From JBFHFS01 sp041583495 (GTDB lineage: Bacteria > Bacteroidota > Bacteroidia > Bacteroidales > Marinilabiliaceae), in the NCBI GenBank assembly GCA_041583495.1, contig JBFHFS010000002.1, forward strand, positions 1-64,000: DNA of 64,000 bases, written 5' to 3'. This document shows, one piece after another, positions 18,946 to 27,840 of the stretch. The notes beneath the pieces are model-generated. The model made no database searches. It saw only the letters and a program-made list of their open reading frames with translations, and was not told the origin of the DNA. Made by a program: the position numbers and the translations under genes. The stretch's first letter is position 1. The number at the start of each line of letters is the position of its first letter.

Positions 18946-19971
18946 ATGACTGCAAAAAAACAGATCCTCAGATTAGTTTTGGGAATTGGAACCCTAATCT
19001 CCCTGTTTTTCGTACCATGGATTTTAGTAAGAGCCTGGATATCCCCCCTGCCCCACACCATTCAACAACAAGCGGATGAGGCTCTTGGTTATGGATTTGA
19101 AGGAATGATTGTTTATGTCGATCAGGAAGGAAAGGATCCAGAATTTTACGCTTCCGGTTGGAAAAACAGGGAAAACAAAATACCTGCCGATCCCCATTCA
19201 TTATTTAAGATTGCCAGCATTAGCAAATTATATGACGCCGTTGCCATCACCAAATTGGTCAGCAGCAAACGTTTATCTCTGGATAAAACCCTCTCCCATT
19301 ATTTTCCGGAACTAATAGGACGAATTGAAAATTCGGATAAAATTACCCTGAGAATGATGGTGCAGCATCGAAGTGGCATCCCCAACCTAACAGACACTCC
19401 GGATTTCTGGATAAACCCACCCAAGAGCAGCACAGAAGCCCTTGAAAGAGTACTTGATTTGCCGGCTAATTTTGAACCCGGTGAAAAATATGAATATTCA
19501 AACACAAATTATTTATTGATTTCCCAACTCATCGAAAAAGTGGTGGGTTATAACGCCTTTCAATACCTCAGAGAGGAAATTTTAGTCCCCCTGGGACTGA
19601 AAAACACCTTCGGATCGATTCATGAGGTAAATATGGATGATGTAATGAGTGGTTACTACGTCGGCGTTGACGAAGATATCAAGACGGCCGACTATGGTTC
19701 CATGTTGGCCACAGCAGAGGATGTGGGTATTTTCCTGAGAGCATTAAACGATGGATCCTTGTTCAAAAAAGGGGAAAAGGATATCTATTCTTCCCTTTAC
19801 CAATACAATCATTCGGGATTGATCCCTGGCTATCAGAGCATAGCTAAATATCACAAAGACATCGATGCGGTGGTGATTCAATTTACCAATACCACCGACT
19901 TTGACGGATACAACTGGAATCTGTCAGAAATCATCTATAATCGGATAATTAAGATATTAAGACGCCGATAA
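18946..19971 (+). CDS. Serine hydrolase of the class C beta-lactamase family
   Basis: 341 residues with one N-terminal hydrophobic segment (residues 7-28) that acts as an anchor or uncleaved signal. The three motifs of the penicillin-binding-protein/beta-lactamase fold are present: SxxK (Ser91-Ile-Ser-Lys94), YxN (Tyr184-Ser-Asn186) and HSG (289-291). HSG instead of KTG is usual for esterase or D-peptidase members rather than true beta-lactamases. The active site should face the periplasm. It stands alone between the export operon and the lactate dehydrogenase gene. A broken copy of its first codons lies at 2373-2443. The substrate cannot be told. Confidence 0.85.
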   Translation: MTAKKQILRLVLGIGTLISLFFVPWILVRAWISPLPHTIQQQADEALGYGFEGMIVYVDQEGKDPEFYASGWKNRENKIPADPHSLFKIASISKLYDAVAITKLVSSKRLSLDKTLSHYFPELIGRIENSDKITLRMMVQHRSGIPNLTDTPDFWINPPKSSTEALERVLDLPANFEPGEKYEYSNTNYLLISQLIEKVVGYNAFQYLREEILVPLGLKNTFGSIHEVNMDDVMSGYYVGVDEDIKTADYGSMLATAEDVGIFLRALNDGSLFKKGEKDIYSSLYQYNHSGLIPGYQSIAKYHKDIDAVVIQFTNTTDFDGYNWNLSEIIYNRIIKILRRR

Positions 19972-20112
19972 AACGCCTGACATTTGGCCTGGGTCAGGAC
20001 CCAAAAGTGAAAAATATTCCCATAAATTCGGTTTTTGCTTTGGAATCAAAACTTTTTTAACCCCTCAAATGTTAATTTTTTAATCTGTCACCTCTCAAAA
20101 AAAAGAAAGAAT

Positions 20113-21078
20113 ATGCTACAAATTAACCAAACAAATACACACAGTAAAGTGGCCATTATTGGTACCGGAATGGTTGGGATGAGTTTTGCCTATTCCTTGT
20201 TAAACCAAGGGCCCATTAAAGAATTGGTTTTAATTGATATCAATAAAGAACGGGCAGAAGGTGAAGCCATGGACTTAAATCATGGATTATCTTTTGCTCC
20301 AAGAAAAATGATAATCTATGCTGGCGACTACAGCAACTGTAAAGATGCAGATATCGTTGTAATTACGGCGGGCGTTTCCCAAAAAGAAGGAGAAACCAGA
20401 ATTGATTTATTAAACAGAAATGCGGCAATAATGAAAAATGTTGTCGGCCAGGTGATGAAAAGTGGATTTCATGGAATCATTCTGGTGGCCTCCAATCCGG
20501 TTGATGTACTGACCTATGTGGCATGGAAAGCCTCCGGTCTCCCTCCCTCAAAAGTAATTGGCAGTGGAACCTCTCTTGATACAGCCAGGCTTCGATTTGA
20601 GATTGCCCAAAAAGTTAATATCTCTGTCAAAAACATTCATGCCTATATCATGGGAGAGCATGGAGATTCAGAATTTGTCTGTTGGTCCAAAGCCTATATT
20701 GGAGCCAAGCCCCTTGTGGATGTGATTGAAAGTATGACAGAAATTGACTTCATGGATTTAGAAGAAATTCATCAATCGGTGAAGAATGCGGCGTATGAAA
20801 TTATTAAACGCAAAAAAGCCACTTATTATGGAATAGGCATGACTTTAGTGAGCATCATCAAAGCCATATTAAATGATGAAAATAGAATTATTCCTATCTC
20901 TGTGTACAATGGGGGAACTTATGATACGGTTAAGGACTTGTATATTGGATTACCTGCGGTATTAAATGCAGATGGGGTTAACCAGGTCGTGAAGCTAAAA
21001 CTAAACGATATTGAGCAAAAGCAACTCAACCATTCGGCAAACATTTTAAAAGGTCTTTTAGACAAAATGGATTTATAA
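20113..21078 (+). CDS. ldh: L-lactate dehydrogenase
   Basis: 321 residues from the ATG at 20113, chosen because a purine-rich AAAGAAAG precedes it and the dinucleotide fold starts 12 codons later; an upstream in-frame start would only add an unrelated extension. The NAD motif is GTGMVG (17-22). The substrate loop reads SQKEGETR: Gln90 is at the position that favours lactate over malate, and Arg96 binds the carboxylate. The catalytic pair is in SLDTARLR (Asp156) and GEHGDSEF (His183). The enzyme interconverts pyruvate and lactate with NADH. A putative PEP carboxykinase follows in the same direction, so both genes act around the pyruvate/PEP node. Confidence 0.9.
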   Translation: MLQINQTNTHSKVAIIGTGMVGMSFAYSLLNQGPIKELVLIDINKERAEGEAMDLNHGLSFAPRKMIIYAGDYSNCKDADIVVITAGVSQKEGETRIDLLNRNAAIMKNVVGQVMKSGFHGIILVASNPVDVLTYVAWKASGLPPSKVIGSGTSLDTARLRFEIAQKVNISVKNIHAYIMGEHGDSEFVCWSKAYIGAKPLVDVIESMTEIDFMDLEEIHQSVKNAAYEIIKRKKATYYGIGMTLVSIIKAILNDENRIIPISVYNGGTYDTVKDLYIGLPAVLNADGVNQVVKLKLNDIEQKQLNHSANILKGLLDKMDL

Positions 21079-21639
21079 CATCTGCCTTCCTTAATCGGGC
21101 CACCCCTGCCGGCTTCGCGTCGATAACGTAAAAAGTTTTTGTCGGACTTAAAGCCGGGCTTCATTAGCGTAAAAAAGGGTGGGCCCGATCAGGGTTGCCG
21201 GTGGCCCGGATGATGAATCCATCAGCTTTCCATACCTCCTGAAACCTGGGAAAGAATCGTATTTTCCCTTCCAACAGGAAACCGAAGGCTTTGAACCAAT
21301 TGCTTGTCACAGGCTTACCAACGGGGATCCCTGCCAAATAATTCACGCGTAAAAAGGCTTCTTTTCGGTTTGAAAAATTTGTATATTGATGCCTTGTCAA
21401 GAGCTGCCAAAAAGTACCCGTTACTCATGCAGCGCGCGCACAAACATGTAAACATATTGCGGGTTTCGGTGGTTTATCTAACTGTAACACGTTGTTGAAA
21501 CAACCAAAATCCGGCCTCAACGATTGAGGGGAAATTGAAAATAATGACTAAAGGAATTGGCTTCCCGGGAAATTGAAAGTTCATCCATTTCAATCCCACA
21601 CGCCGCTTATATGAACCGTGTCCATTAAATTATTAAACT
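21079..21639. other. Gap with nested inverted repeats, no gene seen
   Basis: About 560 bases without a convincing gene. The first 110 bases contain nested inverted repeats (see 21092-21191). The rest is of mixed composition with a short GC-rich patch near 21430. No relic of a known family was recognised. Confidence 0.5.
21092..21191. repeat. Nested inverted repeats after ldh
   Basis: Outer arms TAATCGGGCCACCC (21092-21105) and GGGTGGGCCCGATCA (21177-21191) are complementary with one unpaired base. Inner arms GCCGGCTT (about 21109) and AAGCCGGG (about 21151) match at seven of eight positions. The whole could fold into a long hairpin 14 bases after the ldh stop. There is no clear T-run, so a simple terminator is not certain. 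Confidence 0.5.
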
Positions 21640-24600
21640 ATGACAGTAAAAAAAACATTTGGCGCAGGTATAGATACCGACAAGAGTAATATAAATAAAA
21701 AGAAGTTAATTCAATACATTAACCTTAAGTTGGCTGCGCTTGGATATCCCTATTTCAAGGATGAAAGAACAGCTCAGTTTTTGGAAATAGCCACCCCACT
21801 GCTGGCCAATTACAAAGAAAAATCTCGTCTGCTGTCTACCTACCTATCCCCTACCGGAACCAGGATACAGAATTTTATCAACAACTATTTAAAGGATTTA
21901 CCTGACGAAAACAACATTGAATTACCCCAGCATACGCTTAACCTTGACAACCATGGCTTAGCCCGGATGTTGTCCATTTCACCGGATGCGGATATGTATG
22001 AAACCGACATAGTCAAGTCATACAGAACCGCTCAGGGCATTCTTCATAATCCCAAGGAAGACAAACGCACCACGAAAGGGGTTTTTCATATTTGTGAAGG
22101 AGGACTTCCGGTGCCGGATGATAAAAAATCGGTTCCCAAGATTGCCTTTGCCCGTTTACTTAAAGCGGCCTTTAATCCTCCAAATGAATTAAAAAGACTC
22201 CCCTACACTGCCAGTCAGGATGAAAAAGCTGAACTGTTTTTGAGTTTACTCTTACGTCCCATTGTTGTACCTGAAGTACCTGGAGTAATGAAGGAAAAAT
22301 CGATGGAGATTCTCTTTTTTGCCCCCGGCAATTTAGTCTGTAACCTCGACTTTGTTGAATCCATATTTGGAAACGCAGGAGACCCTCACCTGCCTGAAAA
22401 CGATGCAGCATTAGATGCCGATGGTTGGACCGGCCATACCGGCTGTGTTATTTTAGCCACCCATTTGGTTAAGCTGAAGAAAAAAGATCTGGGACTCCCC
22501 ACCTATGATAATGCCACAGAAAAACAACGTCGGGATGGGATGTGCTGGAAAGATGAAAATGAATTGTACAATGATGGGGGTGCCTTCAAAATAACTGCTC
22601 GCGATAAAAGTGGTGTGGTTGTCACCATCATTGCAGACAATTATTTTGGTTATTGTAAGAAAGAGGTTAAAACCCAAATCAGCTATTCGGCCAACCTCTA
22701 CGGTTTATGCGAAGAAGAACATGCGGGAGGTGCCATGGCTTTTCCAAGCTACGACTTAGGAGAACAATTTCAGCTGGACGACAGGCTTCCAACCAATAAC
22801 TTCACCTTCCGCGAAATGATTGATCTTTATCCTGACCTTATGGATCTTCAACCCGAAGGATATGGAATTGACAAGCTACACAACAATATCTTATATGTAC
22901 CGGAGAATGCTTATTTTAGTCTTTTTGAACAGTCGGTGACCTGGACCACTGATGAGAAAAAGCATTCGATTAAGCTGCTCCCCCTTAAATACTACATTTT
23001 ACCTTCGGGATATAAAATACAAATGCGTAAACGGTTAAACGGCCATCATTGGCATTTAACCGGTACTACAGCAAAAGTTACCTTGTGCCATAAACCATGT
23101 ACCGTTTCAGGTGGCGGAAAATCAGAAATATCCAAGTCGATTCAGGATGCCATGATACAAGGATCAGTAATCGTTACTGATTTACAAAAAGACCTGGAAA
23201 CGATCGAGCAAATATTCAAGAAAGACTTTTCCAAGCGTTTTAAGAAACCGGTGGTTTATCAAAAACCACCCAGAACCGTTCTTGATTCAAGAAGATCACT
23301 GGGTTCAGTTATCAAATTATTTACCCCTTCGGATGAATATACCGATGAATACAATGAATGGATTAAGTCCATTAATCAAAGGGTAAAAGATATCATCTAT
23401 ATCATAAAAAGAAGGTATCACAATGAATTGAATCTCCCCTGGAAAAGTTATTTTTCGGTCGATCAAATTAATGGAAGGCCTGGAAATGAACTAAAATTCA
23501 ATGGCAGAAAATTAATATCAAATTTCCTGCGCGTTGGGCATGACCTGGATCAATCCTGGCGGATTTTCCAACTGCGCCAGGACTTTTATCCTGCCCAAAA
23601 AGTTCAGGTTGAAGATGATATCTCTGCCTCAATTGTTATTAAATCGGACAAACTCTCCAATTTAAACCCTGATTATAAAAACCCAAGCGTAAAATTATTA
23701 ACCAACTGTGAGTCGAGGTTATTTCAACGACCCGATGATTGTATCCATAAGGGCTATGACAAACAAGGAGAGAAAGAACTTTCAAGTCCCTATTCATTCC
23801 TTTCCAACTTTGAACCTCTAACACGCCGTGAGGTAATGGAAATTAAAGAAGATGCCATTGGATTTGATCACTACACGCAGCCGGTAAAAGATTTAATTAA
23901 TAACTTTTTAGAAACTAATAAACCCGAATATCTGGTGGTTCCTTCAGAGCCCAGATTGGTAAATGGGGTCCCATCACAAAACCCTCGTTATTTACAAATT
24001 CGACCCGATTTTGTAAACCCCACGGATAAATATCTGGCTGAAACCTGCACCCGTATTTTCAGGAAAATACCGTTGGAAAAACCACTTTTCCTGCCGGTTA
24101 ACGTGGTGCTGCCAGGCAGAAGGAACAATCCTGCCGACAAACAAAATAATGTTCCCCCATTGGCTATTTATAACCCCATACATTACCAGGAATTACCTGA
24201 ATTATTTATTGATTTTATTTGTAGTATCACCGGCAAATCCCCTTCCACCACTGGTTTCGGATCTGAAGGGGCATTAACCAAGGGGCCATTCAATAATCTG
24301 CTGGTTGCCAGCGATCTGAACAATGCTTTGCTCTCCTATATCTTAACGGGATACGAGCCATTATCCTCTGCAGCAGGTTATGTGGGACCAAAATACAAGG
24401 TTGATCACGATATCAGTCTACTGATGCCCGAAATCGTTTCCCGCATGTCGGTGGCTGAGTTAAATCCCAAATTCTTAATCGAAAATGATTACCTCGAAAA
24501 GATAGAGAACTTTGAGTATAAAGGTGAACTTATTGAGGCCAATCGTTTAGGCTATCGCATAACCATAAAATTTGTCCACCATTTTCTGGGTCGGATTTTC

Positions 24601-25092
24601 AGTAATCCCGATGCTGTATTTTCAGAAGAGATGCTGCGTCCCGAACTTCAGGATTTAGATTCATTTGTATCGTCGCTCAAAAATTTAACGATCACTCAAA
24701 AAAGAGTCGCCGAAGGTTTGATGCGCGATGGCACCTACGAGGCTTTGTGTCCTCCGTTACAAGCCCTGGTTAAAATAATGGTGGATGGAAATTATGAAGG
24801 TAAAAACAGACAACATCCTGACATCAGGAAACTGTTTACCTACGATTATGTCGTAAACAGCGAATGGTACAAAGATCGGTTAAAAATTAAACAAGACCGT
24901 GACATTGAGTTCTGGAAAAAGAGCATTGCTTACCTCGAAAAGGTTATTGGCATGAGAAACTACCAGGAAGCTGTTGAAAGAATGGATTTACATTCGAACC
25001 TGGAACACGCGAAAACTCAACTTAACAAAGTTCAATCGGCGGAATATCTTGTTGAATTGGAAGGAACCATTGGAGCCGACCCGGTGAAATAA
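21640..25092 (+). CDS. Probable PPi-type phosphoenolpyruvate carboxykinase
   Basis: 1150 residues, no signal peptide, so cytosolic. The size and several blocks (GNAGDPHLPENDAALD, WTGHTGCVIL, TGFGSEGALTKGPFNNLLVA) match what I remember of the diphosphate-dependent PEPCK family (EC 4.1.1.38) described from Entamoeba, Propionibacterium and some Bacteroidota. These enzymes interconvert oxaloacetate and PEP using PPi instead of a nucleotide. A P-loop-like SGGGKS (490-495) and a DDI (659-661) resemble the kinase-1 and kinase-2 motifs of ordinary PEPCK, though they are further apart than in GTP enzymes. Neighbouring ldh fits a role at the pyruvate node. The assignment rests on memory of the family, not a search. 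Confidence 0.6.
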   Translation: MTVKKTFGAGIDTDKSNINKKKLIQYINLKLAALGYPYFKDERTAQFLEIATPLLANYKEKSRLLSTYLSPTGTRIQNFINNYLKDLPDENNIELPQHTLNLDNHGLARMLSISPDADMYETDIVKSYRTAQGILHNPKEDKRTTKGVFHICEGGLPVPDDKKSVPKIAFARLLKAAFNPPNELKRLPYTASQDEKAELFLSLLLRPIVVPEVPGVMKEKSMEILFFAPGNLVCNLDFVESIFGNAGDPHLPENDAALDADGWTGHTGCVILATHLVKLKKKDLGLPTYDNATEKQRRDGMCWKDENELYNDGGAFKITARDKSGVVVTIIADNYFGYCKKEVKTQISYSANLYGLCEEEHAGGAMAFPSYDLGEQFQLDDRLPTNNFTFREMIDLYPDLMDLQPEGYGIDKLHNNILYVPENAYFSLFEQSVTWTTDEKKHSIKLLPLKYYILPSGYKIQMRKRLNGHHWHLTGTTAKVTLCHKPCTVSGGGKSEISKSIQDAMIQGSVIVTDLQKDLETIEQIFKKDFSKRFKKPVVYQKPPRTVLDSRRSLGSVIKLFTPSDEYTDEYNEWIKSINQRVKDIIYIIKRRYHNELNLPWKSYFSVDQINGRPGNELKFNGRKLISNFLRVGHDLDQSWRIFQLRQDFYPAQKVQVEDDISASIVIKSDKLSNLNPDYKNPSVKLLTNCESRLFQRPDDCIHKGYDKQGEKELSSPYSFLSNFEPLTRREVMEIKEDAIGFDHYTQPVKDLINNFLETNKPEYLVVPSEPRLVNGVPSQNPRYLQIRPDFVNPTDKYLAETCTRIFRKIPLEKPLFLPVNVVLPGRRNNPADKQNNVPPLAIYNPIHYQELPELFIDFICSITGKSPSTTGFGSEGALTKGPFNNLLVASDLNNALLSYILTGYEPLSSAAGYVGPKYKVDHDISLLMPEIVSRMSVAELNPKFLIENDYLEKIENFEYKGELIEANRLGYRITIKFVHHFLGRIFSNPDAVFSEEMLRPELQDLDSFVSSLKNLTITQKRVAEGLMRDGTYEALCPPLQALVKIMVDGNYEGKNRQHPDIRKLFTYDYVVNSEWYKDRLKIKQDRDIEFWKKSIAYLEKVIGMRNYQEAVERMDLHSNLEHAKTQLNKVQSAEYLVELEGTIGADPVK

Positions 25093-25129
25093 AAAAGAGG
25101 CAAAAATTTCTTTTTGCTATTTCCCTGCT

Positions 25130-25170
25130 CCGTCTATCACGCGATGCAATCGTGCGATAGACGGGGTTTT
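25130..25170 (+). terminator. Rho-independent terminator after the PEPCK-like gene
   Basis: Stem CCGTCTATC / GATAGACGG (25130-25138 with 25156-25164) around an inner palindrome, followed by GGTTTTT. The inner part (CGATGCAATCGTGCG) belongs to the same palindromic family as the repeats at 54298-55253, so a dispersed element seems to have been used as a terminator. Confidence 0.75.
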
Positions 25171-25246
25171 TAAGTTAAATCCCGCCAGGATACCATGTGG
25201 GCAGAAGGTTGAATGGCTTATGTTTTGCCTCCAGTCTTAAGTATGA

Positions 25247-25288
25247 CCGGGTGATTTGTTCCTGATACCTGGAGAGCAAATCACCCGG
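25247..25288. repeat. Perfect 12-base inverted repeat
   Basis: CCGGGTGATTTG (25247-25258) and CAAATCACCCGG (25277-25288) are exact complements separated by 18 bases. There is no following T-run, which speaks against a terminator; it could be a regulator site or a transcript hairpin. Confidence 0.6.
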
Positions 25289-25531
25289 CCGCACTTGGGC
25301 CTGAGAAAATATTGAAGTTAATTAAATTGGAATATTTGCGATCGACCCTGGTATTGATGTATAGTACAAAAGAATTGAGAAATCATTTGTAAGATGCTTA
25401 ATATCAAGATTTAATCCGAAAAAACTCATTGTTTTTTTCATTGATCTTCAATTTATTAACTGCCCTGGCATGCAATAAGATATTTGCTTTAAGATAGCAG
25501 CTAAACTCTTGTCATAAATAAATCACTAACC

Positions 25532-26809
25532 ATGAGAAATATTCCAGGTCTGATAATTTTTTGTGCCATTTTCCTAACCGGGTGTCATGAAAACAAAATG
25601 AACAACAATTCTGGGGAGGATGATCCAATCGGGAGTTTAGAAGAGTGGCTGGCCCAACCCAATGCCGAAAGAAAACCGTTAGAGAGTCTCTCCTTTTCGA
25701 AGGAGGCCTTATCCAAAAGCCAGGCCGAAAAGGCAACAACGCTGCTGTTTCAGGACTGGCAGGCCAACATGATAAAGGAGTATGAACAACAGTGGAACAA
25801 TCGGGTGCTAAAGTATGAGGGGCACAGCATGCCGTTTTATTATCATATTTTTGGAGACAAACCCGCTGACGGAAGATCTCTCTTTATCTCGATGCATGGC
25901 GGCGGAGGTGCCCCGGCCAGTGTTAATGATCAGCAATACGAGAATCAGAAACATCTGTATGATCAAACAATGAAAACTCTCGGAGGGGTTTACCTTGCAC
26001 CAAGAGCCCCTACCGATACCTGGAACTTATGGCATCAGGATCATATTGACAACCTTTTTAACATCGTCATCCAAATGGCTGTAGCATTTGAGGATGTAAA
26101 CCCCAACAAAGTTTATCTGATGGGGTATTCTGCCGGCGGAGATGGCGTATATCAGCTGGCCCCACGCATGGCCGACAGATGGGCGGCAGCCTCCATGATG
26201 GCCGGTCACCCTAATGAAACCTCTCCCCTAAGCCTTCAAAATCTCCCTTTTGCGATACATGTAGGCGCCCTGGACGATGGTTATAACCGAAACCTGAAAG
26301 CCCTGGAATGGAAAAGCCTGCTGGACGAGCTGGAAAGCAATACCCCTGGAAGCTACATCCACCAGGTACAACTTCATGAAGGATTAGCCCACTGGATGGA
26401 GCTACAGGATGCGGTTGCGCTTCCCTGGATGAAGAGTTACCTGCGCAATCCCATCCCTGAATCCATTACCTGGAAGCAGGATGACAGACATCATAATCGT
26501 TTCTATTGGATTGGAACCCCTGAAAACCTAATTGAAACAGGCGGCGAGATCCAGGCCGGTTACAACCCTCAAACAAATGAGATAACCATAGATTCAAACT
26601 ATGGTAGTGAAATTCTTCTTTATCTTAATGATGAAATGTTGAATTTGGATGAGCCCGTCACCATTAAATACCAGGATAAACTAATTGCCCGCCAAACGTT
26701 TAAGAGGTCCATCATTAACATCTATAAAACCCTGGCTGCTAAAGGGGATTCTGAGTTATCTTTCCCCTGCGTGGTTTCAGTTATCGACAACCAGGAAGCA
26801 ACGGAATAA
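25532..26809 (+). CDS. Lipoprotein alpha/beta-hydrolase (esterase-like)
   Basis: 425 residues. The lipobox LTGC puts the lipid-bearing Cys at residue 18, so it sits on a membrane surface. An oxyanion-type HGGGG (122-126), the nucleophile elbow GYSAGG (Ser200), a likely acid at Asp248/249 and His287 (GLAHW) form a complete alpha/beta-hydrolase triad, similar to polyhydroxybutyrate depolymerase or feruloyl-esterase-like secreted enzymes. The last 120 residues form an additional beta-rich domain. It is transcribed towards the alginate locus, which ends convergently about 145 bases away. Removal of acetyl groups from alginate would be an attractive guess, but nothing in the sequence proves it. 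Confidence 0.75.
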   Translation: MRNIPGLIIFCAIFLTGCHENKMNNNSGEDDPIGSLEEWLAQPNAERKPLESLSFSKEALSKSQAEKATTLLFQDWQANMIKEYEQQWNNRVLKYEGHSMPFYYHIFGDKPADGRSLFISMHGGGGAPASVNDQQYENQKHLYDQTMKTLGGVYLAPRAPTDTWNLWHQDHIDNLFNIVIQMAVAFEDVNPNKVYLMGYSAGGDGVYQLAPRMADRWAAASMMAGHPNETSPLSLQNLPFAIHVGALDDGYNRNLKALEWKSLLDELESNTPGSYIHQVQLHEGLAHWMELQDAVALPWMKSYLRNPIPESITWKQDDRHHNRFYWIGTPENLIETGGEIQAGYNPQTNEITIDSNYGSEILLYLNDEMLNLDEPVTIKYQDKLIARQTFKRSIINIYKTLAAKGDSELSFPCVVSVIDNQEATE

Positions 26810-26953
26810 TTATTGGCCCGCCATTGCCTGTTTTTTTATCCGGTTTTGTACGATACAACACGGGAAAATAGCACGAAAAGGTTTGAGAGGTTTTCATGCC
26901 TCAAATGAAGGACCCCGACTTCCATGTTTTGAAGGATGCGAATAAAGACACAT

Positions 26954-27823
26954 CTAGTAATCCTTTTTGTCCTTCGTAACGGGTTTATGTGTTTTCAGCC
27001 ATTCCTGGCCTTCTTTGGTAAGAAAAAAATCCATCCACAGATAATACATTTTCTTATTTTCGCCAACAGTTACCCAGTGACTCGAGCCAAGGGGAATATG
27101 CAATATCGAATAGGCTTTAAATTCGGCAGAAGCGCCATCGGCATGGACCACAATATCGTTGTCGGTTAATCCCAGAAAGAGCTGATCGAGCATGCCATGG
27201 ACGTGCGCACCAACTTCATCAGGCCCGGGCGCTTCAACGGTTCCCAACGAAACACGGGGAATAATATCGGCAGGCAGTACCGTGCGACTTACGGTATTGG
27301 GACTTTTTATTTTTTCGGTATAGGCTTCACAATCTTCAAATCGGGTAAAGAAAATATCGTATCTGTTTTCTGCCGGAAAGGCCTCTATATCCTTAACATC
27401 CTGCCCGGAAAGTTTTTTGGTGAATCGGACAAAATGCAACACCTCCCCTTCGGGAACTTCAATTTGTACATGCTTAAAGGCCATTGGAATGGCAATGGTT
27501 TCGGGCACCAGATTAAACACCAAAGTATCGGCTGTGAGTTGTCCGTTACCTTTTATGAAAAGCAACAGGTCAACATTTTTGCTCGAAAACTGAAGACTTT
27601 TTACGGTTGGCCCCACAAAGGCGAGGTGTTCAATCCTGGTGTCTGCAATTTCTCCGGGTAATAACTCCTCGCTAAAATTCAACGCCCCGCCAGGCAGCTC
27701 CATTTGCATCTCCTGCACAATTATTCCGGGGGTTTTTGAGCAGGAAGTATTTAGCCCCAGCATTATCACCAGGCATAAAATGGCTGTATTTATCCCCTGA
27801 AACGAAAACCCTGATAATTTCAT
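26954..27823 (-). CDS. Cupin-domain lipoprotein of the alginate locus
   Basis: 289 residues. The lipobox NTSC gives the acylated Cys at residue 28. The C-terminal half is a cupin with HVH (His206, His208), Gln213 and His248 (PLGSSH), the same HxH-Q-H ligand pattern as the uronate isomerising enzyme KdgF. The N-terminal half looks like a second cupin-like beta domain without metal ligands. It starts 17 bases after the PL6 lyase gene and is the last gene of that minus-strand run. The pattern and place suggest a surface or periplasmic protein that acts on or binds unsaturated uronates set free by the lyase; this is inference. Confidence 0.6.
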   Translation of the reverse strand: MKLSGFSFQGINTAILCLVIMLGLNTSCSKTPGIIVQEMQMELPGGALNFSEELLPGEIADTRIEHLAFVGPTVKSLQFSSKNVDLLLFIKGNGQLTADTLVFNLVPETIAIPMAFKHVQIEVPEGEVLHFVRFTKKLSGQDVKDIEAFPAENRYDIFFTRFEDCEAYTEKIKSPNTVSRTVLPADIIPRVSLGTVEAPGPDEVGAHVHGMLDQLFLGLTDNDIVVHADGASAEFKAYSILHIPLGSSHWVTVGENKKMYYLWMDFFLTKEGQEWLKTHKPVTKDKKDY

Positions 27824-27840
27824 ATCCGCACAATTAAATG

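Larger units (their letters stand above)
25093..25531. other. Gap with a terminator and a second inverted repeat
   Basis: About 440 bases without a gene. It holds a terminator hairpin (25130-25170) and a 12-base perfect inverted repeat (25247-25288). The last 150 bases are AT-rich and should contain the promoter of the esterase gene, but no box was clear enough to mark. Confidence 0.6.

Noticed and set aside
18946..19971. True beta-lactamase
   Set aside because: The third motif is HSG rather than KTG and there is an N-terminal anchor; the family is dominated by esterases and peptidases, so resistance is not supported.
21164..21400. Minus-strand frame of 78 codons in the gap after ldh
   Set aside because: No start with a ribosome-binding site and no family recognised; it overlaps the inverted repeat.
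8984..25407. A 22-base sequence (8984-9005) found in inverted form at 25386-25407 with three mismatches
   Set aside because: The longest exact match is 16 bases, which is expected about once by chance in a window of this size when both strands are compared.
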